Shown here: piece after piece, positions 1-10,165 of the stretch | How positions within the stretch are numbered: position 1 is the first letter of the stretch | Layout: every line of letters begins with the position of its first letter | NCBI RefSeq assembly: GCF_000526415.1 | Contig: NZ_JAGA01000002.1 | Location: forward strand, 1,108,001 to 1,172,000 | DNA length: 64,000 nucleotides | Origin: Kallotenue papyrolyticum | Lineage (GTDB): Bacteria > Chloroflexota > Chloroflexia > Chloroflexales > Kallotenuaceae | Direction: 5' to 3' | Notes under the pieces: model-generated | What the model was told of the DNA's origin: nothing | Databases searched by the model: none | The model's input: only the letters and a program-made list of their open reading frames with translations | Translations under genes and position numbers: made by a program

Positions 1-368
1 GTATCAATATGTTGATCACCGAGCGCCAAATGCAGCGGCACGGTGTAGGCGATCTCCAGCGTCAGGGTCGCCTCGTAGGCACAGCCGGCGAGTTCGTGCG
101 AGCAGGCAACGTTGGTGCCGTGATATTTCGCGCAGATCGCCTCCGTGCCCAGCGTGGAGATCGCCGTCATGGCGGCATCCCACGCGAACGAGATCGATGC
201 CTGGATGCTCGCAGGGCGCGGCGTCGCTTCACCCTGGGTCAGACAGCGCAGCGTGAAGGTTCGCGTGAGGGTCTGCGGATCGAGCCGTTCGTCCGTTTGC
301 CAGACATTCAACCCCACGTTCTCGGCGCTGTCGAGCAACGCATCGGAGATCGTCTCGTACGTAAGCAT
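1..368 (-). CDS. Hypothetical protein, C-terminus beyond left edge
   Basis: The frame opens with ATG at 368, 7 bases after a GGAGG ribosome site, and stays open for 122 codons to the edge of the window, so the 3' end is missing. The protein begins MLTYETISDALLDS. A short cysteine cluster (C-x9-C-x6-C) lies near residues 80-97. I see no signal peptide or membrane segment and do not recognise the family. It precedes no obvious partner: the TPR gene lies upstream on the same strand, ending 60 bases away. Confidence 0.6.
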   Translation of the reverse strand, partial: MLTYETISDALLDSAENVGLNVWQTDERLDPQTLTRTFTLRCLTQGEATPRPASIQASISFAWDAAMTAISTLGTEAICAKYHGTNVACSHELAGCAYEATLTLEIAYTVPLHLALGDQHID

Positions 369-428
369 AGAGCGTCCTCCAGATTGTTAAAAGCATTATA
401 GCATAGCGCTCCGATCTGTGCCGGGCCT

Positions 429-3400
429 TCAGCGCAGGCGGGCCAGCTCGCGCTCGGCTTCAGCGCGCCAGGGATCGGTGTCGGGCGCCTCGCGGATCAG
501 CGCCTCATAGGTGGTGATCGCCTCGGGGATGTGGCCAAGCTCACTGAGGGTGCGACCTAGAAAATAGCGTGCTTCGAAGTAGGTGCGCTCCAGGTTGATC
601 GCCCGTTCCAACTGACGGCGTGCCTCCGGCAGGCGACCGGCGGCGCGGTAGGCGCGGCCCAGCCAGTAGCTGGCCTGCGCGAAGTCGCGATTGAGCCGCA
701 CGGCGGCCTCCAGGTCCGCGATCGCCGCGTCGGTGCGTTCCAGCTGCAGCAGCAGCACACCACGACGAAAATGCGGTTCATACCAGTCCTCACGCGCGTC
801 GATCGCCCGGCGGTAGGCCTCCAGGGCCGCTTCCGGACGCGCCAGCGTGGCGTTGATCTCGCCGATCAGCAGCCAGGTGGCGGCGTCGTTGGGGTTGGCC
901 TGCACGGCGCGCGTCAGTTCGGCCAGGGCGGCTTCGGCATCGCCGCTGCGCCACAGGGCGCGGCCCAAGCCGGCGGCAGCGGCGGCATGGCCTGGCGCAA
1001 GCTCCAGCACGCGCCGAAACTGCTCGGCGGCGCCCGCCGGGTCCTGTTGGTGCAGCAGCGCCTCGCCCAGTGCCAGCAGCAGCGGCACATCGTCGGGCGC
1101 GTGGCTCAGACCCGCGCGCAGATGCGTGACGGCGATCTGGGGCTGCCCCTGCGCCAGGGCGACACGACCAAGGCCCAGATAGGCGAACGCCAGCGCGGGA
1201 TCGCGCTGCAACGCCTCCTGATAGTGATGGACGGCCTCCTCGTAGCGGCCCTGTTCGCGGGCGATGTCGCCCAGGCCGACGATGGCCAGGGTATAGTTCC
1301 CGCCGGCCAGCTCCAGGGCGCGCTGTTCCTCGCGCTGCGCTTCGGCGAGACGGCCCAGCGCCAGGTAGGCTGTCGCCAATCCGTGCCGCGCCTCGTGGGA
1401 GGCCGGCGCGAGCTGGACCGCGCGGCGAAAGCTTTCGATCGCCGCGCGGGCATTGCCGCTCTGGAGCAGCACTTCTCCCAACTGGCGATGGAGCGTTGGA
1501 TCGTTGGGCGCGAGCGCGAGCGCGGCCCGAAACTGCTCGGCGGCGGCAGCGGGCTGGTTAAGCTGGTAGGCATAGAGCCGTCCCAGCGCCAGCCGCGCGC
1601 TGAGACGCTCCGGCGCGAGTTCCACGGCGCGGCGCAGCGCGCGCTCGGCTGCCTGGGGCTGGTGGCGCGCCAGCGCCAGCGCAGCTGTCTCTTCCAGCAC
1701 TGCCACGGCTGTGCCATCCAGTGTGCGGGCGCGCTCCAGCACGGTCTCAGCCGCGTCGAAACGATCTTCCTGGCGGTAGATCGCGGCCAATTGTAGGAGC
1801 GCCTCGAGCTGGCCGCGGTTGGCCAGCGGCAGGAGCTGTGCTTCGGCCTCGGCGACGCGTCCTTGGGCATAGAGCGCGCGCGCCAGCGCAACCGCGTGCT
1901 CCGGCTCCCAGGGCCGCTGCTGCGCCAGCCAGCGCTGCTGCGCTTCCGCGTCGCTCCAGCGGCCCTCCTCTTCGGCAAGCTGCGCCAGGCGCAGCCGTGC
2001 AGGAAAGTAGTTCTCGGCGTTGCTGAGCGCCTGCTGCAACGCCTCGCGCGCCGCGGTGCGATCACCAGCGCGCAGATGCAGCAGCGCGGCTCCATACCAG
2101 CTCTCGGGTCGCGCCCCCAGGCCGGCGTCGGGCGGCGCTTGGTTGGCCAGCTCGTGCGCGGCCTCCCAATGGGTGCGGGCGAGACGGGGGTTGCCGCTCA
2201 GCAGCGCCGCGCGGCCCTTCTGGTAGTGGAGGTGATACTGGAGCTCCAAACTCGGCTCGCGACTCAGGAGTGCATTGGCCAGCGCGATCGCTTCCTCGAA
2301 GGGGGTCCGCCGCCCGCGCAGGCGATCCCAGGCGCGCGCCATGGGGCCGCGCTCGTCGGGGGTTGCGCGTCCCTGCTCGATCAGGACGAGTACCAATTGG
2401 TACTGCCGCTTGAGCGCCTCACGCTCCAGCATGGTGGCCTGCGCCTCGGCCAGCCGTTGCATCGCCGGACGTCCGGCGACGCCATAGGCGGCGGCACGCT
2501 CCAGATAGTTGTTGCGCAGCGCTTCGATCGCGGTGATGCCCTGCTCTACCTCGCGGCGTACCGCAAGCAGGTGTTCAGGGCTGCGGCGTGGCGGCAGCTC
2601 CAGTTCCCATTCCACCAGTCCCAGCGTGGTGGTGACCGGCGTGAGACTCAGCATGCCACGCTCGGCCAGGGCTGGCCCATTGCCGGGATCGAGGCGCAGC
2701 ACGTGCTCCATAGCCGCGCGCGCCGCATCGAGTTGACCGGCCAGCCGCGCGGCTTCTCCCAGCAGCGCCATGATCGCGGGCGAGTCCGGCGCAAGCGCAG
2801 CCGCGCGTTGCAGATGGACGAGCGCGTCGGCGGTATCGCCCTGCGCCAGGAGCAGACGTCCAAGGTTGGCGTGGACCTGCGCCAGCTCGGGCGCCCGCTC
2901 CAGCGCGATCAACAGCTCGCTGCGCGCCGCATCCAGCTGCCGTTGATCAAGCAGCAAGGCGCCCAGGTTGACGTGATGCTGCGGCCGATCGGCGCTTGCC
3001 AGCACAATGCGCGCTTCAGCGATGGCCTCGGAGGAGCGTCCTTCGGCCCACAGCGTCAGCATGCGTACCAGTGCCGGCAGTTCCGGCTGCACAACCTCGC
3101 CGTAGTCGCGCAGCAGCGCATTCATGGCGCTGACGGCGCGATCGGCATCGCCGCGCGCGAAGTGGTAGAGGCCGTCCAGCAAGGGGGCCAGCACGGCCGG
3201 TCCGTTGAGCGGCTGGCGCGCCAGATCGTAATCGGGGGGCAGAGCGAAGCGTCCCTCGAAGCCTTGCCAAGTGCGGGGCTCGAAGGGCTGCCCCGGCAGC
3301 CACACCAGCGCCGGCCGCAGCCCGGGCTGCACGGCGGTCGCACCCGCGGCGACATCGCCCCAGATCACCACATCCGCGCCGCCGGCGCGCGCCAGCGCCA

Positions 3401-3782
3401 GCGCCTCGGTTGCGGACGCGGGCGACGCGTCGAGGAGTCCCAGATCGATGGGCGTCGTCAGGCGCTGGTGCAGCTCCTGACGCAACTGCTCGGCAACGAT
3501 GCGGCCCTGACGCGGATCATGGCTGTCGGAGCGGAAGGGCGCAATGCGCACCACGAACGCGCCGGCGGCGGGCGCCGGTTGCAGCAGCGGTCTGAGCGTG
3601 CTGGCGATCAGCCACAGGCTGGTGAGGACGATCAGCGCCAGGATCACCAGGCCGGGACGACCACGTGCCGCATACCAGGGTGGCCGGTCCGCCGGGCGGC
3701 TGCCCCATACCTGGCGCCACCCTCTGCGCCGCGCCGGGCGGTGCATGGGCGGTGAAGCAGACGGATGGCGTGCGCGCGACAT
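429..3782 (-). CDS. Large membrane-anchored TPR-repeat protein
   Basis: Product of 1117 residues. An Arg/Pro-rich cytoplasmic N-terminus is followed by one membrane helix at about residues 44-62 (LVILALIVLTSLWLIAS). A domain of about 180 residues of unclear fold comes next. From roughly residue 200 to the C-terminus there are many tetratricopeptide units with the usual W/LG-Y-A-P pattern, for example the repeated A-x-LAPN/D-P ends. TPR arrays are protein-binding scaffolds, and no catalytic motif is visible. The gene is transcribed towards the left edge, 45 bases after the end of the GGDEF regulator. Partner and process are unknown. Confidence 0.85.
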   Translation of the reverse strand: MSRARHPSASPPMHRPARRRGWRQVWGSRPADRPPWYAARGRPGLVILALIVLTSLWLIASTLRPLLQPAPAAGAFVVRIAPFRSDSHDPRQGRIVAEQLRQELHQRLTTPIDLGLLDASPASATEALALARAGGADVVIWGDVAAGATAVQPGLRPALVWLPGQPFEPRTWQGFEGRFALPPDYDLARQPLNGPAVLAPLLDGLYHFARGDADRAVSAMNALLRDYGEVVQPELPALVRMLTLWAEGRSSEAIAEARIVLASADRPQHHVNLGALLLDQRQLDAARSELLIALERAPELAQVHANLGRLLLAQGDTADALVHLQRAAALAPDSPAIMALLGEAARLAGQLDAARAAMEHVLRLDPGNGPALAERGMLSLTPVTTTLGLVEWELELPPRRSPEHLLAVRREVEQGITAIEALRNNYLERAAAYGVAGRPAMQRLAEAQATMLEREALKRQYQLVLVLIEQGRATPDERGPMARAWDRLRGRRTPFEEAIALANALLSREPSLELQYHLHYQKGRAALLSGNPRLARTHWEAAHELANQAPPDAGLGARPESWYGAALLHLRAGDRTAAREALQQALSNAENYFPARLRLAQLAEEEGRWSDAEAQQRWLAQQRPWEPEHAVALARALYAQGRVAEAEAQLLPLANRGQLEALLQLAAIYRQEDRFDAAETVLERARTLDGTAVAVLEETAALALARHQPQAAERALRRAVELAPERLSARLALGRLYAYQLNQPAAAAEQFRAALALAPNDPTLHRQLGEVLLQSGNARAAIESFRRAVQLAPASHEARHGLATAYLALGRLAEAQREEQRALELAGGNYTLAIVGLGDIAREQGRYEEAVHHYQEALQRDPALAFAYLGLGRVALAQGQPQIAVTHLRAGLSHAPDDVPLLLALGEALLHQQDPAGAAEQFRRVLELAPGHAAAAAGLGRALWRSGDAEAALAELTRAVQANPNDAATWLLIGEINATLARPEAALEAYRRAIDAREDWYEPHFRRGVLLLQLERTDAAIADLEAAVRLNRDFAQASYWLGRAYRAAGRLPEARRQLERAINLERTYFEARYFLGRTLSELGHIPEAITTYEALIREAPDTDPWRAEAERELARLR

Positions 3783-3827
3783 CGGATCGTACCGCAGCCG
3801 GGTATGGTTGTGCCCGTAGCCGACAGC

Positions 3828-5168
3828 CTAGGGCGCAACCGTAGGCGGAAAGCGTTCGTTCAGGCGCAGGAGCTGCGCCACACAGGCGCGGAAATACTCC
3901 GGCGGGAACGGTTCGGCGATGAACGCGTACGCGCCACAGGCCCAGGCGCGATGCTCGTCCTCGTTGCGCGCCGAGACGATGATCAACGGCAGCGCCGGTC
4001 GCGACTCGCGCAGCGCGACGGCCAGCGGCCAACAGCGCGGCTCGTCCACGTTGAGCGTGATCAGATCGGGCAGATGGGTTTCGATCTGGCTCAGCGATGG
4101 CACATCGTCATAGACCGCCAGGCGCGCGCGCCCTTCGGCCACCAATGGCTGGAGAGCATCTTCCAGCAGCGGGCCGGGATGGACCAGCATCACCAGTGGT
4201 GGCAGCCCGCGTCGATCGGTATCCGGCGGTACCGGCAGATCCTGAATGCGTTCGTTGATCGCGTAGGCGCTGCCCGAAAACTTCTTGGCCTTGCTCTTCA
4301 TCTCGGCAGCGATGGCCATCACCTCATCGTAGCTGGTGAGCGGACGCTCCTCGTTGGTTACACAGCCGATCGAGACGCTGACGATCGGGAAGCGGCGGGG
4401 CATGCCGAAGCGATCCACGCCGCGCAGATAGCCACGGCGGACATCCTCGGGATCGTAGTAGGCGCGCACTTCCTGGTCGAAGCGGGACATAACGTTGAGG
4501 CAGAGTGCTTCGACGCGCTCGGGCGTGGTGATCACCGTGAAATCGTCCCCGCCGATGTGTCCGATGAAGGTCGCCTGGCTAGTGTCCTCAGCCTGGATAT
4601 CGCGCAGAATGTTGGCCAGCAGCTTAATCACGCGGTCGCCGCGCGCCGGGCCGTAGGCGTCGTTGAGGGCTTTGAAGTTGTCGAAATCGATATAGATCAG
4701 CGCGAACTTCTCGCCGGCGGCGATGCGCCGTTCGACCTCATCGGCGATCGCCTTGTTGCCGGGCAGGTCGGTGAGCGGATTGCGCAGAGGAATGCGCGCC
4801 TGACGGCGCAGATTGGCCTTGATGCGCGCGACCAGCGCGTCCGGATCGAACGGTTTGGCAATGTAATCGTCGGCACCGGTTTCAAAGCCAACAACAACCT
4901 CTTCGGAGGTGGTGCGCGCCGTCAGCAGCAGCATCGGCAGGTGGCTGGTGCGCGTATCGTTGCGCAGCTGGCGCAGCGCTTCCAGGCCGTCCATCACCGG
5001 CATCATCACGTCGATCAGCAGCAGATCCGGGTGCTGTGAGATCGCGGCGCGAATCAAGGCCTCGCCGCTGGGCACGGCGATCACTTCGAAGCCATGCTCT
5101 TCCAGAATCGTCTGCAGGAGGTGCCGCAGACCGGCATCGTCATCCGCGATGAGGATCCGTTCGCCCAT
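3828..5168 (-). CDS. Response regulator: REC, degenerate GGDEF, pseudo-REC
   Basis: 446 residues in three parts. Residues 1-120 form a normal receiver: acidic DDD near the N-terminus, phospho-acceptor in LLLIDVMMP and the KPF lysine. Residues about 130-300 form a GGDEF domain whose signature reads GGDDF and which lacks an upstream RxxD inhibitory site, so cyclase activity is uncertain. Residues about 325-440 resemble a second receiver, but the acceptor position reads LNVDEP (Asn instead of Asp) and the KPF position reads EPF, so it should not be phosphorylated. Likely a cyclic-di-GMP-linked or purely protein-interaction regulator. No sensor kinase is adjacent. ATG at 5168 follows a GGAGG-like site. 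Confidence 0.85.
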   Translation of the reverse strand: MGERILIADDDAGLRHLLQTILEEHGFEVIAVPSGEALIRAAISQHPDLLLIDVMMPVMDGLEALRQLRNDTRTSHLPMLLLTARTTSEEVVVGFETGADDYIAKPFDPDALVARIKANLRRQARIPLRNPLTDLPGNKAIADEVERRIAAGEKFALIYIDFDNFKALNDAYGPARGDRVIKLLANILRDIQAEDTSQATFIGHIGGDDFTVITTPERVEALCLNVMSRFDQEVRAYYDPEDVRRGYLRGVDRFGMPRRFPIVSVSIGCVTNEERPLTSYDEVMAIAAEMKSKAKKFSGSAYAINERIQDLPVPPDTDRRGLPPLVMLVHPGPLLEDALQPLVAEGRARLAVYDDVPSLSQIETHLPDLITLNVDEPRCWPLAVALRESRPALPLIIVSARNEDEHRAWACGAYAFIAEPFPPEYFRACVAQLLRLNERFPPTVAP

Positions 5169-5185
5169 AGGATACGCAGCTCCTC

Positions 5186-5878
5186 CTACCGCAGAGTGCG
5201 CGCGCGTTGTTCCAGCATGGCCAGCAAGGTGCTGACCACCTCTGTCGGTGTTAGGCCATCGGTATGCACAACATAGGCATCGGCTGGCTGGAGGGTGTTA
5301 TGGCGATCGAGGGCATCGCGCCGCTGCAGATCCCGGTACACGCTCTCGTAGCTCACTTCCTGTCCCTGCGCGCGCAGTTCGTTGTAGCGACGCCGCGCGC
5401 GCTCCTCGGGGGAGGCCAGCAGAAAGATTTTGAAGTCGGCATCGGGCATCACCACGCTGCCGATGTCGCGGCCGACCATGACTACGCGTCCCTGGAGCCC
5501 GATGCGGCGCTGTTGGTCGCGCAACGCCGTGCGCACCTCGGGGTAGGCGGAGACGATCGACACATGGCGTTCAACCTCCTGGCTGCGCAACTGGCGGGTA
5601 ATATCCTCGCCATCGGCCAGCACAGTGTACTGACGGCCATCGTCAACCGTGGCCGGCAGGACCTGGAGATCGACGTCGTGTGCCAAGCGCACCATCGCGG
5701 CTACGTCGTCCAGCGCGATACCACGCTGGAGTACAAGATAGGTGAGCGCCCGGTAGAGCACGCCCGTATCGAAGTAGGTATATCCCAGATGACGGGCCAG
5801 CAGGGCACCGAGCGTGCTCTTGCCCGATGCCGCCGGCCCATCGATCGTAATGACGGATGGCAGGCCTTGATCATTCAT
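5186..5878 (-). CDS. cmk: Cytidylate kinase
   Basis: 230 residues. Phosphorylates CMP and dCMP to the diphosphates in pyrimidine nucleotide recycling. The P-loop GPAASGKST is at residues 14-22, followed by the family's FDTGVLYRALT and the NMP-binding and lid sequences (VVMVGRDIGSVVMPDA, then RARRRYNEL). The open frame extends upstream to 6328. I chose the ATG at 5878 because the protein then has the usual Cmk length and starts about 10 residues before the first beta strand. The upstream extension has no family resemblance. It lies 17 bases upstream of the regulator gene on the same strand. Confidence 0.93.
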   Translation of the reverse strand: MNDQGLPSVITIDGPAASGKSTLGALLARHLGYTYFDTGVLYRALTYLVLQRGIALDDVAAMVRLAHDVDLQVLPATVDDGRQYTVLADGEDITRQLRSQEVERHVSIVSAYPEVRTALRDQQRRIGLQGRVVMVGRDIGSVVMPDADFKIFLLASPEERARRRYNELRAQGQEVSYESVYRDLQRRDALDRHNTLQPADAYVVHTDGLTPTEVVSTLLAMLEQRARTLR

Positions 5879-6137
5879 CTGATCGCGTATTGTAGCATGC
5901 CACAAGATCCAACTGCAAGACACAGCTCTGATGTCACCCCCGTTGCCCGCTCCTGGGCAAGCGGCGCAGCGATCGCGCGGTGATTTCATAGTTGTTAATA
6001 CAATTAAGCAACTTTCGCTCCGCGAACGACGTCGTGTTTGGCGTATGATACTCTGCGACATCCCTGCTGCCGGGTGTTCGGCGTGAGTGACCAGGGTTGT
6101 TGTTATCGTTGGATCACGCGAAAGAGGAGCCTGAAGT

Positions 6138-8036
6138 ATGCAGCGCTGGATGCATGCGCTGATGCTGGGAAGTGTTGCGCTGGTCCTCGCGGCGTGCGCA
6201 GGACGAGCGCCGCAGACGTCTGTCGATACGACCACCGTCCGTCGGGGAACGCTGACCATCACGGTCAGCAGCAGCGGCACGGTGCAGCCGCTGCGCTCGG
6301 CTAATCTCAACTTCGGCGCCAGCGGCACGGTGGCCGCGGTGCTGGTGCGCGAAGGGCAGCGTGTGCGCGAAGGGCAAGAGCTGGCGCGGCTCGACCTGCG
6401 CGACCTGGATCAGCAGGTGCGCCAGGCCGAAGCCAACCTGAAAACGGCTCAGGCGCGCCTGACGCAGGCCCAGGCGGGCAATGCCACGCCGCAGGACCTG
6501 GCGGCGCAGGAGGCCAGCATCGCCGCGGCGCGCGCGCAACTGGAGCGCGCGCGCACCGGCAACGTTACCGGCGCCGACATCGCCGCCGCCGAAGCTGCCG
6601 TGCGCAGCGCGCAGGCCAATCTGACGCGCGCGCGCACCGGCAACGTCACCGAGGCCGATATCGCCAATGCCGAAGCCGCCGTGCGTGCTGCCGAAGCACA
6701 GCTGGAGGCCGTCAAGCGTGGGCCAACGCCCGACCAGGTCAGCGCCGCGCAGACGCGCCTGGCGCAGGCCCAGGAAAACCTGCGCAAAGTCTCCGCGGCC
6801 GCCTCGGCGGCCAAAACCCGCGCCGAGCAGGACATGCTCCAGGCCGCCGACGCGGTGCGCCTGGCGCAGAGCGCCTACAGCAGCGCCTACTGGGACAACC
6901 AGCAGGCCCAGAACGGCATCGATCCCAAGAGCGGACGGCGCTTCAGCGAGCTAGGGCTGGATGAGGAGATCCAAAAGCGCCAGTACGCCGAGGCGCTGCG
7001 CACCGCCGAACTGCAGCTCAGTCAGGCCCAATCGCGCCTGGAGCAGGCCAAAGTCGCCTATGACACCGCGCGCCAGCAGGAGATCGCCGACGTCGCCACC
7101 GCCCAGGCCCAGGTCAACGATGCCCAGGTGCAGCTCGACGAGCTGCTCAAGGGTCCGGACGCCAGCGAGGTTGCGCGTGCGCAGGCGCAGGTTGACCAGG
7201 CCCGCGCCCAGCTCCAGAAGCTGCGGCAGGGCGGGACCACCGCCGACATCGCCGCGGCGCGCGCCCAGCTCGACCAGGCGGTGGCCAACCTCAACAAGCT
7301 CAAGCAGGGCGGCACACCCGCTGACATCGCCGCGGCGCGCGCCCAGCTCGACCAGGCGCAGGCGCAGTATGAGCGTCTGACCGCCGGTGCCAGCCCCAGC
7401 GATATCGAGATCGCCGCCGCGGGCGTGGCGCAGGCCGAAGCCCAGCTCGAAGCCGCCAAGCTCAATCGTGAGCGCGCCGTGCTGCGCGCGCCCTTCAGCG
7501 GCATTGTGACCGAGGTCAACATTGCCGTGGGCGATCTGGCGGCCTCCGCCGGCGCGGCGGGTGCGGCCATCGTGCTGGTGGACGACTCGCAGCGCTACCT
7601 GGAGGTCAGCGTCAGCGAAAACGACGTAGTGCAGATCCGTGAAGGTCAGTCGGCGCAGGTCCGCTTCGACGCGCTGGAGACGCGCCCGATCACCGGCACG
7701 GTCAGCTACATCGCGCCGGCGGCGACGGTGGTGCAGAACGTCACCACCTACGCCGTGCGCATCGATCTGCCGCAGGTCGATACCGCGATCCGCGTGGGCA
7801 TGAACGCCACGGTGGATATCGCCACCACCCGCAAAGCCGGGGTGCTGATCATTCCGGCCAGCGCGCTGCGCAGCGAGGGCAGCAAGCGCTTCGTGCGCGT
7901 CCAACGCGGTGACCGCTTCGAGGATCGCGAAGTGCAGATCGGGCTGAGCAACGATGTCGAGGTTGAAGTGATCAGTGGGCTGGAGGAGGGCGAGCAGATC
8001 GCCACCATCGGCACGCCGCCGGCGGCCACGCCCTAG
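6138..8036 (+). CDS. Periplasmic adaptor (HlyD/MacA type), lipoprotein
   Basis: 632 residues. A lipoprotein signal with lipobox LAAC puts Cys at residue 20. Adaptor proteins of this family link an inner-membrane ABC transporter to an outer channel. A barrel-sandwich half at about residues 50-95 (VREGQRVREGQELARLDLRD) is followed by an exceptionally long helical hairpin (about 95-435) built of Ala/Gln/Arg-rich repeats. The second lipoyl half (APFSGIVTEVNIAVGD) and a beta-barrel domain complete the protein. The hairpin contains near-exact tandem units of 26-27 residues. Twenty-one bases separate it from the permease gene, with the ATPase next, giving a three-gene operon. Confidence 0.9.
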   Translation: MQRWMHALMLGSVALVLAACAGRAPQTSVDTTTVRRGTLTITVSSSGTVQPLRSANLNFGASGTVAAVLVREGQRVREGQELARLDLRDLDQQVRQAEANLKTAQARLTQAQAGNATPQDLAAQEASIAAARAQLERARTGNVTGADIAAAEAAVRSAQANLTRARTGNVTEADIANAEAAVRAAEAQLEAVKRGPTPDQVSAAQTRLAQAQENLRKVSAAASAAKTRAEQDMLQAADAVRLAQSAYSSAYWDNQQAQNGIDPKSGRRFSELGLDEEIQKRQYAEALRTAELQLSQAQSRLEQAKVAYDTARQQEIADVATAQAQVNDAQVQLDELLKGPDASEVARAQAQVDQARAQLQKLRQGGTTADIAAARAQLDQAVANLNKLKQGGTPADIAAARAQLDQAQAQYERLTAGASPSDIEIAAAGVAQAEAQLEAAKLNRERAVLRAPFSGIVTEVNIAVGDLAASAGAAGAAIVLVDDSQRYLEVSVSENDVVQIREGQSAQVRFDALETRPITGTVSYIAPAATVVQNVTTYAVRIDLPQVDTAIRVGMNATVDIATTRKAGVLIIPASALRSEGSKRFVRVQRGDRFEDREVQIGLSNDVEVEVISGLEEGEQIATIGTPPAATP

Positions 8037-8057
8037 CACTGCGCAGGAGGAACGCTG

Positions 8058-9341
8058 ATGGCAGCATCAGGCCGGCTCGCATCCCGCGCATGGCCGCGGC
8101 GCAGCTCGATCCTCGCCCTGGGCGAAAGCGTGCGCATCGCCCTGGAAAGCCTGCGCGCCAACAAGTTGCGCACCGCGCTGACCATGCTGGGGATCATCAT
8201 CGGCGTCTGGTCGGTGGTGGCGCTCCTGGCGATCGGCCAGGGCGCGCGCCAAGCGATCATCTCCGAAGTTGAGGGCATCGGCACCAACCTGCTCAGCGTG
8301 GTGCCCGGCCAACAGCGCGGTCGCGGCCCGACGGCGGTGGACGAGCCGCTGACCATGGACGATGTGGTGGCGCTCCAGCGCGCCGTGCCCGAAATCAGCG
8401 CCGTGGCGCCGATCTTTCAGGGCAGCGCCAAACTGGTGGCCGGCTCGCTAAGCCGCGATATCCAGGTGACGGCTACTACGCCCGCGTACGTGGCGGTGCG
8501 CAACCTGGATGTGGCCAGCGGCACCTTTCTGACCGAGGCGATGTACGACTCGGCGCGGGCGGTGGTGGTGCTGGGCGATGCACTGGCCGACGATATCTTT
8601 GGTGACGCTTCGCCGATTGGCGCGAACGTGCGCCTCAACGGGAAGACCTTTCGCGTCGTGGGGGTGTTGCAGCCCAGCGGTGGTCTCACCAACGACGACA
8701 ACGCCGCCTTTGTGCCTCTGACGACGGCCTACCGCGTGCTGTTCGGTGGACGGGCGGCTGCCTCGGCCAGCTACCAGGTGTCTGGGATCCTGCTCCAGGC
8801 GCGCGACGCGCAGGTGATCGATTTCGTCCAGCAGCGCGTCGAACAGGTCTTGCGTCAGCGCCGGCAGCTCGCCGGCGACGGCAGCGAGGACACCTTTACA
8901 GTCTTCAGTCAGGCCACGCTACTGGAGGCCTTTGGCACGGTTACTACCACGCTCACCGTCTTCTTGGGCGCGATCGCCGGCATCTCGCTGCTGGTCGGCG
9001 GCATCGGCGTGATGAACATCATGCTGGTCTCGGTGACCGAACGCACCAAAGAGATCGGCCTGCGCAAGGCGGTGGGCGCTAAACGCCGCGATATTCTGCT
9101 GCAGTTTTTGATCGAAGCCTTGGCGCTCAGTCTGCTGGGCGGTATCATCGGCCTGGCGCTGGGCTACCTGACCGCTTGGCTGGTTGGGCTGGTCTTTGGC
9201 GAGTACATTGTGCCGATCGTCACGCCCGGCTCGGCGCTACTGGCGCTCTCCTTCTCGGCGGCGGTCGGGCTGTTCTTCGGGCTCTATCCGGCGCGACGCG
9301 CGGCGCGGCTCAATCCAATCCAGGCGCTGCGCTACGAGTGA
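8058..9341 (+). CDS. ABC transporter permease, MacB/FtsX type
   Basis: 427 residues. One N-terminal membrane helix (about 35-58) is followed by a large extracytoplasmic MacB_PCD domain (about 60-270) and three C-terminal helices with the FtsX signature ([15 protein letters not shown] and a final [18 protein letters not shown]). Stand-alone permeases of this type work with a separate ATPase, and that gene follows 29 bases downstream. The AGGAGG ribosome site lies just before ATG 8058. With the adaptor it forms a MacAB-like tripartite exporter. The substrate cannot be read from sequence. Confidence 0.92.
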   Translation: MAASGRLASRAWPRRSSILALGESVRIALESLRANKLRTALTMLGIIIGVWSVVALLAIGQGARQAIISEVEGIGTNLLSVVPGQQRGRGPTAVDEPLTMDDVVALQRAVPEISAVAPIFQGSAKLVAGSLSRDIQVTATTPAYVAVRNLDVASGTFLTEAMYDSARAVVVLGDALADDIFGDASPIGANVRLNGKTFRVVGVLQPSGGLTNDDNAAFVPLTTAYRVLFGGRAAASASYQVSGILLQARDAQVIDFVQQRVEQVLRQRRQLAGDGSEDTFTVFSQATLLEAFGTVTTTLTVFLGAIAGISLLVGGIGVMNIMLVSVTERTKEIGLRKAVGAKRRDILLQFLIEALALSLLGGIIGLALGYLTAWLVGLVFGEYIVPIVTPGSALLALSFSAAVGLFFGLYPARRAARLNPIQALRYE

Positions 9342-9370
9342 TCGGCCCTGCTCCAACGAGGAAACCACGC

Positions 9371-10108
9371 ATGCCGCTGATCGAGATCCACCATCTCACC
9401 AAAGTGTACCGCATGGGCGATGTCGAGGTGCATGCCCTGCGCGGCGTCTCGCTCCAGATCGAAGCGGGCGAGTTCGTGGCGATCATGGGCCCGTCCGGCT
9501 CCGGCAAGTCCACGTTGATGAACATTCTGGGCTGTCTGGATCAGCCGACCAGCGGCACCTATCGCCTGGACGGTGTGGACATCGGCCAGCTCAACGACGA
9601 CCAGTTGGCCGAGATCCGCAACCGCAAGATCGGCTTTGTGTTTCAGCAGTACATGCTGTTGCAACGCCGCACGGCGCTCCAAAACGTCGAGCTGCCGACG
9701 CTCTACGGCAACGGCCACAACCGACGCCAGCGCGCCGAAGCGGCGCTGCGCATGGTGGGCATGGCCGATCGCATGCACCACAAGCCCAACGAGCTGTCGG
9801 GCGGGCAGCAGCAGCGTGTGGCGATCGCCCGCGCGCTGGTCAACGATCCACGCATCATCCTGGCCGACGAGCCAACCGGTGCGCTGGACACCAAGACCGG
9901 CGAGGAGATCATGCAGATCTTCACGCGCCTGAACCGCGAGCAGGGCATCACCATCATTCTGGTGACGCACGAGCCGGATATCGCCGCCTATGCCGCACGC
10001 GTGATCCAGGTGCGCGATGGGCTGATCAGCCAGGATCAGACCCGCCAGGCGCTGCCCGCAGCTGCCGCCGTGCCGGCGCTGGTGACGCAGAGCAAGCAGG
10101 CGCGTTGA
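9371..10108 (+). CDS. ABC transporter ATP-binding protein, MacB/LolD type
   Basis: 245 residues. Walker [11 protein letters not shown]-loop in [10 protein letters not shown], signature LSGGQQQR, Walker B IILADEP and the H-loop VTHEPD are all intact. The frame is open further upstream, but that part overlaps the permease gene. ATG 9371, preceded by an AACGAGGAAACC stretch, starts the conserved [16 protein letters not shown]. It powers the permease encoded just before it. Confidence 0.93.
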   Translation: MPLIEIHHLTKVYRMGDVEVHALRGVSLQIEAGEFVAIMGPSGSGKSTLMNILGCLDQPTSGTYRLDGVDIGQLNDDQLAEIRNRKIGFVFQQYMLLQRRTALQNVELPTLYGNGHNRRQRAEAALRMVGMADRMHHKPNELSGGQQQRVAIARALVNDPRIILADEPTGALDTKTGEEIMQIFTRLNREQGITIILVTHEPDIAAYAARVIQVRDGLISQDQTRQALPAAAAVPALVTQSKQAR

Positions 10109-10165
10109 TGCTTGCTGGTACAGGCCTTGCAAAGCGCTGCGCGCAGTGAGCAGGAGGAGTCTGGC

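Noticed and set aside
1863-3755. A 630-codon open frame on the plus strand
   Set aside because: It is antisense to the TPR gene, and its Arg/Gln/His-rich composition is typical of the complement of a high-GC gene. The same holds for long plus frames at 14343-16394 and 21915-23588.
5879-6137. Promoter for the efflux operon at TATGAT 6044
   Set aside because: No acceptable -35 stands at 16-18 bases, so the hexamer alone was not called.
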